Shown here piece after piece: positions 28,531 to 36,643 of a stretch of 64,000 nucleotides of DNA. Position numbers and translations under genes: made by a program. The notes under the pieces were generated by a model that ran no database searches, had not been told where the DNA came from, and saw only the letters and a list, made by a program, of their open reading frames with translations. Source of the DNA: Cognaticolwellia sediminilitoris (GTDB taxonomy: Bacteria > Pseudomonadota > Gammaproteobacteria > Enterobacterales > Alteromonadaceae); the NCBI GenBank assembly GCA_002104535.1, contig NBOG01000014.1, positions 19,974 through 83,973 on the forward strand, written 5' to 3'. The stretch's first letter is position 1. Each line of letters begins with the position of its first letter.

Positions 28531-31338
28531 ATGTTAAATTTTAAACCAAGCCGAGTAACTTTGGCTTTGCTATCAAGCGGTTTTATGGCACTTAGTATGC
28601 CTGCACTTGCTGAAGAAGCGACAGATAAGAAAGCTAAAGCAGATGAAAAACAAATTGAAGTAATTGAAATTAAAGGTTTTCGAGGAAGCTTAATTGAGTC
28701 AATTAACACGAAACGTTTTTCGTCAAGTGTAGTTGAAGCAATTTCAGCTGAAGATATTGGTAAGCTGCCAGATTCATCTATTGCCGAATCATTAGCTCGT
28801 TTGCCTGGCCTAGCTGCGCAAAGATTAGATGGTCGCGCAAGTAAAGTTAGTATTCGTGGTTTTGGCGAGAATGAAAGTGCCACTACCTTTAATGGCAGAG
28901 AACAAGTTTCTATCGGTGATAACCGCGGTGTCGAGTTTGATCTATACCCTTCAGAAATAATGAGTGGTGTTACGGTATATAAAACTCCTGACGCTAGTAT
29001 CGAAGGTGAAGGTATTGCTGGTGTAATTGATATGCAAACAGCGAAGCCTTTATCTCAATCTGAACGTGTTTTACAATTTAACGGCCAGTTAGAAAAAACT
29101 AGCTTTGAAAAGCTTAATCCAGATGGTGATGATAACGGTTACCGCGGCACTTTTGCTTATATGGATAAGTTTGCTGATGATACTGTTGGTGTTGCCTTTG
29201 CACATTCAATAATGAAATCTCCAAATCAAGAAAAACGATGGAACTCTTGGGGCTACCCAGACTTTACAAATGACGATGGTACAACGGGCTCTATTCTAGG
29301 CGGAGCAAAGCCATTTGTTCGCTCATCGACGTTAGATCGTGATTCAACTATGTTGGTTATTGAAGTTGCACCAAGCGATAAGTTATCAATGACGTTTGAT
29401 GCGCTTTATGTAGACTACCAAGATGAACAAATTCTACGTGGTATTGAAGTGCCATTTGCTTGGGGTCAAGGATCTATTTCATCAGATTCAGCAGTAATCG
29501 ATGCAGAGTCTGGTTTTGTTACAAGTGCTGTAACTGAAGGACAACGTGTTGTTGTTCGTAATGATTACGCAGAGAAAGAAGCGACACTAAAATCATTTGG
29601 CTTTAATACTAAGTACGACTTAAATGACGCTTGGGCGCTTGATTTTGATGTAAGTTACTCAAAAGTTGAACGAGATATTTGGAGTGTTGAAAGTTATTCT
29701 GGAACAGGTCGTGGTGATTCACGCGGTGCTGCAGATAACTTAGGTTATACCTTTGACGGTGGCAACACTGGCGCTACTTTTACTCACGGATTAGATTACG
29801 GAAACTTTGACTTAATTCAATTAGGTGGTCCGTTATCATGGGGCTGGAGCCAAGCATTAAATGATAAGTTTGGTGTAACTGGTACAGAATATGAAAACCA
29901 ATTACAAGATGGTTTCATTAATGCTCCAAGCATTGATGATGAATTAAAAGCAATTAAATTTGCCGCGACTCAACAAATTGAAAGTGATGTTATTTCAAGT
30001 ATTACTTACGGTGTTTCATATCGTGAACGTGAAAAAGTAAAAGAGTCTGAAGGCTACTTCATGACGCTTTCATCATTTTCTTACCCTGATAATCCAGGCA
30101 TGTTGAAAGTTCCAGCACTTTACCGTGAAGGTACTGCATCATTAGATTTCATCGGTATGGGTGAAATGATAGCTTATGATACACAAGGGTTAATTAGAGA
30201 TGGTTATTATGACCTAACGCGTGAAAGTTTAACAAACTCAAGTCATGCGACTAAATCTTGGTTAGTTAATGAAGAAGTTACCGCATTATTTGTAAAAGCA
30301 GATATTGATACTGAAATTGGCGGCTTACCGGTCACCGGTAATATTGGCTTACGCTATGTGCAAACAGAGCAAAACTCTCAAGGTTCAGCAATTCAAACTA
30401 TTGATGGCGCTGTTGTTACTAGCCCAACAGATATTAGTCATGATTACGCAAACGTTTTACCTAGTTTGAATTTGGCAATGCGACTTAATGACGAAAGTAC
30501 ACTTCGTTTTGGTATTGCAAAAACCATTTCTCGCGCACGCCTTGATGAAATGAATGCTTCAGTAAGTGCTTCATATAATCAACAAGTAGATGATAATGGC
30601 AATAACTGGAGTGTTAACGGTGGTAATCCTTCACTTGAGCCAAAAGAAGCGTTAGGTATTGATTTATCATATGAAAACTATTTCAGTGATGAAGGTTACT
30701 TCTCAACAGCTTTCTTCTGGAAAGATTTAGACCAATGGATTTTTGATGGTACATATGAAGTTGATATGACTGGTGTTGCTGATCCTGCAACCGGTCAAGT
30801 ACCAGCTAACCCTATGGCGTCAGGCAGTGGTAAAGTTAATGGCGGTGGCGGTACACTTTGGGGTTATGAGCTTTCAGTATCATTTCCATTCAAAATTATT
30901 GATGAGAGCCTAGACGGCTTTGGTTTAATAGCAAGTCACACCGGTGTTAAATCAAATATCTCTGATCAAAACGACAATGATTATGAGTTACCGGGACTTT
31001 CAAGCAGCATTCAAAATGTAACATTTTACTATGAAAAATCAGGTGTTCAATTTAGAACAAGCATGCGTAAGCGTGGTGATTTTAAAGGTGATGTTTACGG
31101 CTTAGGTTATTCTACAACTCAAGTTGATATTCTTGGCGAAACAGTTTGGGATGCTCAAATTGGCTATGACTTTGGTGAAGCTGGTGTTAAAAGTTTAGAA
31201 GGTTTATCAGTATTCTTACAAGGTTATAACTTAACAGAAGAACCATTTACCTCATTACAAGGTGAAAATGCTCTTCAAGTTAGAGATTACCAAGATTATG
31301 GCCGAACTTACTTGCTAGGCTTTAGCTATAAACTGTAA
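28531..31338 (+). CDS. TonB-dependent receptor, alpha-glucan importer candidate
   Basis: A 935-residue outer-membrane receptor. The signal peptide (VTLALLSSGFMALSMPALA) is followed by a TonB-box-like segment (QIEVIEIKGFRGSL). The plug (about 60-180) contains LPDSSIAESLARLPGLAAQR and VSIRGFGENESATTFNGREQ. The 22-strand barrel ends in the terminal strand YLLGFSYKL, with an aromatic residue and a hydrophobic end. This is the carbohydrate-type TonB receptor class frequent in Alteromonadales. Its shared operators with pulA, glgP and the MFS transporter point to uptake of maltodextrins. GGGAG precedes the ATG. A terminator sits between it and the next gene. Confidence 0.92.
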   Translation: MLNFKPSRVTLALLSSGFMALSMPALAEEATDKKAKADEKQIEVIEIKGFRGSLIESINTKRFSSSVVEAISAEDIGKLPDSSIAESLARLPGLAAQRLDGRASKVSIRGFGENESATTFNGREQVSIGDNRGVEFDLYPSEIMSGVTVYKTPDASIEGEGIAGVIDMQTAKPLSQSERVLQFNGQLEKTSFEKLNPDGDDNGYRGTFAYMDKFADDTVGVAFAHSIMKSPNQEKRWNSWGYPDFTNDDGTTGSILGGAKPFVRSSTLDRDSTMLVIEVAPSDKLSMTFDALYVDYQDEQILRGIEVPFAWGQGSISSDSAVIDAESGFVTSAVTEGQRVVVRNDYAEKEATLKSFGFNTKYDLNDAWALDFDVSYSKVERDIWSVESYSGTGRGDSRGAADNLGYTFDGGNTGATFTHGLDYGNFDLIQLGGPLSWGWSQALNDKFGVTGTEYENQLQDGFINAPSIDDELKAIKFAATQQIESDVISSITYGVSYREREKVKESEGYFMTLSSFSYPDNPGMLKVPALYREGTASLDFIGMGEMIAYDTQGLIRDGYYDLTRESLTNSSHATKSWLVNEEVTALFVKADIDTEIGGLPVTGNIGLRYVQTEQNSQGSAIQTIDGAVVTSPTDISHDYANVLPSLNLAMRLNDESTLRFGIAKTISRARLDEMNASVSASYNQQVDDNGNNWSVNGGNPSLEPKEALGIDLSYENYFSDEGYFSTAFFWKDLDQWIFDGTYEVDMTGVADPATGQVPANPMASGSGKVNGGGGTLWGYELSVSFPFKIIDESLDGFGLIASHTGVKSNISDQNDNDYELPGLSSSIQNVTFYYEKSGVQFRTSMRKRGDFKGDVYGLGYSTTQVDILGETVWDAQIGYDFGEAGVKSLEGLSVFLQGYNLTEEPFTSLQGENALQVRDYQDYGRTYLLGFSYKL

Positions 31339-31357
31339 AGTAAGTTAGCAATTAATC

Positions 31358-31390
31358 AGCCCTTGTAATATTTGTTGCAAGGGCTTTTTT
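31358..31390 (+). terminator. Intra-operon terminator between receptor and halogenase-like gene
   Basis: Stem AGCCCTTG (31358-31365) pairs with CAAGGGCT (31378-31385) and runs into six Ts, 20 bp after the receptor stop and 27 bp before the next start codon. Read-through would give less of the downstream enzymes than of the receptor. Confidence 0.85.
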
Positions 31391-31416
31391 ATTTAAGAAT
31401 TAATAAAGGAGTAGTA

Positions 31417-32916
31417 ATGAGTAAAACTAAAGTATCAAATATCGTTGTTGTCGGTGGCGGTACCGCTGGTTGGATCTCTGCAGCACTACTAACAAAAATA
31501 CTTGGTAATCAAGTGAAAATCACGCTGATAGAGTCAGATAAAATAGGAATTATTGGTGTCGGCGAGGCGACAATTCCCCCTATGATCAATTTCAATAATG
31601 CGCTCGGTATCAATGAAAATGATTTTTTAAAAGCGACTAAAGCCACCATTAAACTTGGTATTCAATTCGAAAATTGGAATGAGCCTGACAGTAAATATAT
31701 GCATGCTTTTGGTGGCGTCGGGAAAAACTTCCCATTTTGTGACTTTCATCATTTCTGGCTCAATAGCAAAAAAATGGGGCTAGAGTCAAACTTTTGGGAT
31801 TTTTCTGTTAATTACCTGGCAGCAATGCAAGGTAAGTTTGGTAAAATGCCTACCCTTGAAGGGACAAATATACCTGGAATTACTTACGCTTATCACTTCG
31901 ATGCAGGCTTGTATGCTAAATTTTTACGTGAACATTGCGAATCGCAAGGAGTAAAAAGAATTGAAGGTATTGTTGAACATGTAGCGCTCGATGAAAATAC
32001 AGGTAATGTGCAAACTTTAACCTTAGATAGTCAAGAGGTTATCAAAGGTGATCTTTTCATAGACTGTTCTGGTATGAGAGGGCTGTTAATTGAACAAGCA
32101 TTAAATACAGGATATGAAGATTGGTCTCATTGGTTGCCCTGTGATAGAGCTATGGCAATGCCTACAACATCTACCACACCGATAAAACCTTATACACGTT
32201 CTATAGCCCATGAAGCGGGTTGGCAGTGGCAAATACCATTGCAGCATAGAACAGGTAACGGTATTGTTTATTCAAGCCGACACTTAGACGATGAAAGTGC
32301 CAAAAAAATATTGATGGAAAATGTTGAAGGGACGTCATTAGCTGAACCTAAGCTTATAAAATTTAAAACAGGTAGACGAAGAAAACAATGGCATAAAAAT
32401 GTTGTTGCTATTGGCCTTTCAAGTGGCTTTTTAGAACCATTAGAGTCAACCAGTATTCATTTAATTCAAACCGCCGTAGTGCGTCTTGTTAAACACTTTC
32501 CGCATAATGGTATTAAACAAGCTGAAGTTGATGAGTTTAATCGTCAGTCGAAAGATGAAGTCGAAAAAATACGTGATTTCATTATTTTGCATTACAAATT
32601 AAATCAAAGAAATGATTCAGATTTTTGGCGAGAATGTCAACGAATGGAAATTCCTGAAACATTAATGCAAAAAATGGCACTGTTTAAATCTTCCGGTAAA
32701 GTCTTCAGGGATTACGAGGACCTATTTACCGAAATTGCATGGCAACAAGTCATGATTGGACAAGGGTTAATACCAGACGATGTTCACCCATTAAGCAATC
32801 AATTGTCAAAAGAGCAACTAGCCGATTTATTTGATAACTTAAAAGTTATCATTCAACGCTCTGTAGATAAATTGCCGACACATGAAGAATTTCTTCACAA
32901 TATTTCAAGTCAATAA
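31417..32916 (+). CDS. Flavin-dependent tryptophan halogenase family protein
   Basis: A 499-residue FAD protein of the tryptophan-halogenase family. Visible are the FAD-binding GGGTAGW (residues 13-19) and GVGEATIPPM (47-56). Lys79 in ATIKLGIQF is at the same number as the catalytic lysine of PrnA and RebH. The halogenase motif WxWxIP appears as WQWQIPL, and SSGFLEPLEST carries the conserved active-site glutamate. All key residues are kept, so halogenation chemistry is possible. Members next to TonB receptors are common in marine and plant-associated bacteria, and some halogenate indole. The ATG has AAAGGAG 5 bp upstream. The stop overlaps the next start (TAATG). The link to starch use is unexplained. 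Confidence 0.88.
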   Translation: MSKTKVSNIVVVGGGTAGWISAALLTKILGNQVKITLIESDKIGIIGVGEATIPPMINFNNALGINENDFLKATKATIKLGIQFENWNEPDSKYMHAFGGVGKNFPFCDFHHFWLNSKKMGLESNFWDFSVNYLAAMQGKFGKMPTLEGTNIPGITYAYHFDAGLYAKFLREHCESQGVKRIEGIVEHVALDENTGNVQTLTLDSQEVIKGDLFIDCSGMRGLLIEQALNTGYEDWSHWLPCDRAMAMPTTSTTPIKPYTRSIAHEAGWQWQIPLQHRTGNGIVYSSRHLDDESAKKILMENVEGTSLAEPKLIKFKTGRRRKQWHKNVVAIGLSSGFLEPLESTSIHLIQTAVVRLVKHFPHNGIKQAEVDEFNRQSKDEVEKIRDFIILHYKLNQRNDSDFWRECQRMEIPETLMQKMALFKSSGKVFRDYEDLFTEIAWQQVMIGQGLIPDDVHPLSNQLSKEQLADLFDNLKVIIQRSVDKLPTHEEFLHNISSQ

Positions 32917-33848
32917 TGAGTACAACAATGAACAAAATAACAATCGGCAATTCCAGACTCGAATCTTCACGCTTTATCTACGGCTGTATGCGTATTGCCG
33001 GTGACAACAGTGCAAGTGATCGTGATAAAGGCAAAATAGCAATACAGACCGCTTTAGATAATGGCTATAACCATTTTGATCATGCCGATATATACGGAAA
33101 TGGCGAGTGTGAAAGTCTTTTTGGTGAGTTATTAGCCGAAAAACCGAGTTTACGCGAACAAATTATTTTAACGTCAAAAGCGGGTATACGCTCCAAAAGT
33201 AATGAGCACAACAGTTATGCGCCAAAACGTTATGACTTCAGCCAACGCTATTTAATAAATAGTGTTGAGGCATCATTAAAGCGTTTAAATACTGATTATT
33301 TAGATATGTTCTTATTACATCGTCCAGACTATTTATTTGACGTTGAGGAAGTTGCCGATACCTTCGCATTGCTAAAAGCCAGTGGCAAAGTCAGACATTT
33401 TGGTGTCAGTAACTTTAAGCCATCTCAGTTTGACTTGTTGCAATCAAAAGCTTCAATGCCGTTACTGGTTAATCAAGTTGAAATCAACATTCACAATATT
33501 GATACTTTACTTGATGGCACATTAGATCAATGCCAGCAACATAATATAACACCTATTGCTTGGTGTCCGTTGGGCGGTGTGGCTTATTCTGCATGGGGCA
33601 ATACTTTTACCCCTGAAGATGAAAGTCGTATAGCACAAGAGTTAGCTCAACAGAGTAAAAAGCACAACTGTTCGCCTTGGCAGATTGCCTTAGCATGGTT
33701 ATTAAAACATCCAGCTAATATTTGCCCGATAATTGGTTCAACAACACCTGAACGTATTATCGCCGCTAAGCAGGCATTAGCTTTAGATTACTCTCGCGAA
33801 GACTGGTATCGATTACTAGAAGCGCGAAATGGTCAGCCAGTGCCTTAA
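32916..33848 (+). CDS. Aldo/keto reductase (YdhF-like)
   Basis: A 310-residue NADPH-dependent aldo/keto reductase with a TIM barrel. The catalytic tetrad is visible: Asp and Tyr in FDHADIYGNGE, Lys in LTSKAG, and His in MFLLHRPDYL. HFGVSNF, NQVEINI and CPIIGSTTPERI (cofactor loop) complete the family pattern. It is translationally coupled to the halogenase-like gene by a TAATG overlap, so the two products probably act on one pathway. The substrate is unknown; an aldehyde or keto-sugar is possible. A second in-frame ATG lies 15 bp inside. A perfect-palindrome terminator follows at 33870. Confidence 0.88.
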   Translation: MSTTMNKITIGNSRLESSRFIYGCMRIAGDNSASDRDKGKIAIQTALDNGYNHFDHADIYGNGECESLFGELLAEKPSLREQIILTSKAGIRSKSNEHNSYAPKRYDFSQRYLINSVEASLKRLNTDYLDMFLLHRPDYLFDVEEVADTFALLKASGKVRHFGVSNFKPSQFDLLQSKASMPLLVNQVEINIHNIDTLLDGTLDQCQQHNITPIAWCPLGGVAYSAWGNTFTPEDESRIAQELAQQSKKHNCSPWQIALAWLLKHPANICPIIGSTTPERIIAAKQALALDYSREDWYRLLEARNGQPVP

Positions 33849-33869
33849 CTAAATAAAACTGTTTATTAA

Positions 33870-33908
33870 TCAAAAATTATCGTTAAACGATAATTTTTGA
33901 TTGTTTTT
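33870..33908. terminator. Terminator of the receptor-halogenase-AKR unit
   Basis: A 15-bp perfect inverted repeat, TCAAAAATTATCGTT and AACGATAATTTTTGA (33870-33900), separated by one base, is followed by TTGTTTTTTA. It ends the transcription unit 22 bp after the reductase stop. Confidence 0.88.
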
Positions 33909-33960
33909 TATATTTTATGTGTTAGTTTAATGTAAATCATTACATTGAGATAACTTATAA

Positions 33961-34533
33961 ATGTCTAAAATTTCACGTCTAAGTCAATGCATCCGTTACT
34001 TAATATTCTTCCTCGCTGTTCTACAATTACTTGCTTTTGTTTTGGTCGCTACTTTAGGGGAAAATACTGATTTTGGGCAACAAGCGCTTGTTGATTTTGG
34101 TTTGTTTTACAGCGTTTTTAATATTGAATTTAACCATTCTTGGCAAGAAATGGGTCAACACTTAAAACAAGAAAACTTTAATACCACGCTAATTTTAGGC
34201 ACGGCAGAATTATTACCTTATATGCTGATTTATTTTTTTCTATTACGACTTTTTTCTTATTATCAGAACGGTGAAATCTTCACTAGTAACACTATTCACT
34301 GTTTAAAGATGTTGGGAAAAACACTACTTTTATGGCTAGTTATTAATCTTATTTATCCGGTGATCGTGACGTTATTCATTCGTTTAACAGGACTTAGTGA
34401 TAGTTTACCTATCATCTTAAATTTTGGCTCGACCGAGCTGAACTATTTGCTTATTGGCAGCATTATTTACGTTATTGCGTGGGTAATGCAAGAAGGGTTG
34501 CTGATTAAAGAGCAACAAGAGCTGGTGATCTAA
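33961..34533 (+). CDS. DUF2975 family membrane protein
   Basis: A 190-residue protein with four membrane segments (near 12-34, 70-93, 113-136 and 155-178), matching the DUF2975 layout. This family is typically encoded with a small XRE regulator of the YozG type. The pair here fits, with the XRE start codon overlapping this stop (TAATG). Function is unknown; a membrane partner that controls or senses for the regulator is the usual suggestion. It is the first gene of a three-gene unit. Confidence 0.82.
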   Translation: MSKISRLSQCIRYLIFFLAVLQLLAFVLVATLGENTDFGQQALVDFGLFYSVFNIEFNHSWQEMGQHLKQENFNTTLILGTAELLPYMLIYFFLLRLFSYYQNGEIFTSNTIHCLKMLGKTLLLWLVINLIYPVIVTLFIRLTGLSDSLPIILNFGSTELNYLLIGSIIYVIAWVMQEGLLIKEQQELVI

Positions 34534-34760
34534 TGGCAATTATAATTGAGTTAGATGTCATGCTGGCTAAACGAAAAATGAAGTCTAATGACCTTGCCAA
34601 AGCTATTGGCATTACCCCACAAAACTTATCAGTTTTAAAAAGCGGCAGGGCAAAAGCAATACGTTTTTCAACCTTAGACTCCATTTGTCAGGCTTTGGAT
34701 TGTTTACCAGGCGATATATTAATTTATCAACAGAAGGACGGCTCAGATGAACAAACATAA
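34533..34760 (+). CDS. Small XRE/YozG-type regulator
   Basis: A 75-residue helix-turn-helix protein (DLAKAIGITPQNLSVLKSGR as the HTH, then FSTLDSICQALDCLPGDILI). It is the compact Cro/CI type found next to DUF2975 genes, with no other domain. It overlaps the DUF2975 gene at its start by one base and the outer-membrane gene at its end by 14 bp, so all three are translationally coupled. It probably regulates its own operon. Confidence 0.87.
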   Translation: MAIIIELDVMLAKRKMKSNDLAKAIGITPQNLSVLKSGRAKAIRFSTLDSICQALDCLPGDILIYQQKDGSDEQT

Positions 34761-35403
34761 TTGGCACCAGCGTTTTATAACGATAAAAATTAACGGTAAT
34801 TTTAGCGGTATTTTATTCCCTTTATCTTTGTTATTTATGGGCAGTGCTTTAGCGAGTACTGAGCTGATAGATAATGTAAACAAAGCTGAAAATATTACAC
34901 AATATCAACCTTATATCACTCTAGAGTTGAGTCAAAATAAGTATGTTGATCTAGAAGGTTTTGCTTTAAAGCAACAACACTTATCGACAGCATTTGGACT
35001 TGGAATTATAAAAACGACAGCTTTAGATAATAATTGGCAGTTAAGTAAAAGTGTCGAAATTAATTTAATGCGAAGTAATTTTACAGGTATTTATCAAGCA
35101 AAAAATGTACATGATAGCGATGTTGAAGGTCATCAATTCGATGTTGACGGGAGCTATCAAGAGGTTGCTTTAATCGCTAGTGTTAAGGTTAAAAAATTAG
35201 ATGTTTTCGATAATATCTCACCGTATTTAGCAGCAAGTGTTGGCTTAGTTCATGCCAATAGTCGATTCGACTCGCCCATCGATGCAACACATGAGCATCA
35301 ATGGAAGCTCGGTTATAAATTATCAACAGGTCTAGAGTTTACTATTGGGGAAGGTAATAGCATTTCCTTAGGTGTTGGCTTTGCTGACGATACTGACATT
35401 TGA
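34747..35403 (+). CDS. Outer-membrane beta-barrel-like protein
   Basis: A 218-residue exported protein. The hydrophobic segment SGILFPLSLLFMGSALAS looks like a signal peptide, although preceded by a long basic stretch of about 20 residues. The mature part alternates hydrophobic and polar residues (YQPYITLELSQ, AFGLGIIKTTAL, ISPYLAASVGLVHAN, KLSTGLEFTIGEGNSISLGV), as in small porin-like or OmpA-like barrels. It is the last gene of the DUF2975-XRE unit. I cannot name the family. The final residues DDTDI lack the usual C-terminal aromatic, so the barrel might be incomplete. Confidence 0.65.
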   Translation: MNKHNWHQRFITIKINGNFSGILFPLSLLFMGSALASTELIDNVNKAENITQYQPYITLELSQNKYVDLEGFALKQQHLSTAFGLGIIKTTALDNNWQLSKSVEINLMRSNFTGIYQAKNVHDSDVEGHQFDVDGSYQEVALIASVKVKKLDVFDNISPYLAASVGLVHANSRFDSPIDATHEHQWKLGYKLSTGLEFTIGEGNSISLGVGFADDTDI

Positions 35404-35510
35404 TTATCGAGTAGCTAGTTAGTTGAACTCTCTTGAATAGTGTTTGAACTAATGACTCTCTCGCTCCTTTCTCGCAGACATTTCAAATTAAAATTAGATT
35501 TAAGTTAACG

Positions 35511-35529
35511 CTATTTCTTAGCGAAATAG
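35511..35529. terminator. Weak hairpin after the outer-membrane gene
   Basis: CTATTTC and GAAATAG form a 7-bp stem with loop TTAGC, followed by TTTCAATTTTAATC. It may be a weak terminator; the stem is short and AT-rich. Confidence 0.35.
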
Positions 35530-35603
35530 TTTCAATTTTAATCTTTGTCTTTCGCAATTAATTAGAAAACATTACAAAATCATAATAATTAAGGGAATAA
35601 AAT

Positions 35604-36470
35604 ATGAAGTCTAGATTAATGCTCATAGTAGTTTTACTGAACCTAGTCGCTTGTAGTGCACAGCTGACACAAAAAGGATTTATTGCTCAGGATAAAGTGC
35701 TCAGCCCATATAAAACTAAGCAATTTCAAGAATGGCAATCAACTTATTCAACCTTTTCATTAAAGCCTATTTCAATAACACGAGAAAGCTTAGAAGTTAC
35801 TCAGCTATCGCAAACGGTAATACTTAAAGGCATTTATCTAGATCACCCAAACTCGACAGAAGTCATTTATTTTTTACAAGGTAACGGTATGACCGTAGCT
35901 AACTCTATGGCGTCTTTGTTGGAGTCTTTAGGGCAGTTAAATAAAGATATTGTTATTTTCGATCGTAGAGGAACAGGTGCAAGTAATGGTGCAGCGACCA
36001 TATCGAATTTGATAGCAGATGCAAATGCGCAATTTGATTATATCGAACAGCATTTATCGCCAGACAAAATCATCATTCACGGTTTTTCGCTAGGTAGCTT
36101 TCTTGCAGGGCAAGTGATCAAAGAAAAAACGCCTAATGCATTAGTGCTACAAGGCTCAGCAACAAATGTAGATGAATGGATAGATGCCATATTGCCATGG
36201 TATAGCAAGCTTTTTATCAGCATTGATATTGAGCCTGAATTTTATCAAGTTGACAATACCATTGCCCTTTCTCGAGATTATACGAACCCCTTGTTAATTA
36301 TTGCAGGTGAAAATGATCAGCAAGCGCCTGCCAAATTGTCCCGACAATTATTTGAAGTAAGTCAATCAGCTCGTAAGCAACTCATCATTGTTGAAAATGC
36401 AGGTCATTCTGATATGTTAGCGAAAGCAGAAGAAATAGCCTTATATCAAAAGTTTTTGGCAAGTCTCTAG
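35604..36470 (+). CDS. Alpha/beta-hydrolase lipoprotein
   Basis: A 288-residue predicted lipoprotein (lipobox LVAC at Cys17) with an alpha/beta-hydrolase domain. FLQGNGMTVANS marks the oxyanion strand and FDRRGTGASNGAAT the following turn. The nucleophile elbow is GFSLGS near residue 155, and the catalytic histidine lies in VENAGHSDML near residue 270. IIAGENDQQAPA supplies the acid position. This resembles serine-aminopeptidase/esterase-like hydrolases attached to the cell envelope; the substrate is unknown. AAGGGA precedes the ATG. A shared bidirectional terminator follows. Confidence 0.82.
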   Translation: MKSRLMLIVVLLNLVACSAQLTQKGFIAQDKVLSPYKTKQFQEWQSTYSTFSLKPISITRESLEVTQLSQTVILKGIYLDHPNSTEVIYFLQGNGMTVANSMASLLESLGQLNKDIVIFDRRGTGASNGAATISNLIADANAQFDYIEQHLSPDKIIIHGFSLGSFLAGQVIKEKTPNALVLQGSATNVDEWIDAILPWYSKLFISIDIEPEFYQVDNTIALSRDYTNPLLIIAGENDQQAPAKLSRQLFEVSQSARKQLIIVENAGHSDMLAKAEEIALYQKFLASL

Positions 36471-36540
36471 AGGGAAATTTACGCATTGTTATACAGGTTT
36501 TAACAATGAGAAAATGTAAATATTTGCGGAAATTATAATA

Positions 36541-36575
36541 AAAAAACGCTGCTAAGATTATTAGCAGCGTTTTTT
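36541..36575. terminator. Bidirectional terminator
   Basis: A 15-bp perfect stem, AAAAAACGCTGCTAA / TTAGCAGCGTTTTTT with loop GATTA, lies between the convergent hydrolase and U32-family genes. Confidence 0.93.
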
Positions 36576-36643
36576 AGTATTTAAGCTCAGTTCAGTTCAG
36601 TTCAGTACCAGCAAAGCTATTAAACTAGCTATTTGGAAACAAA

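Noticed and set aside
36586..36606. TCAGT pentamer repeated about four times near the U32 gene end
   Set aside because: Too short and simple to carry a functional claim; probably slippage next to the terminator.
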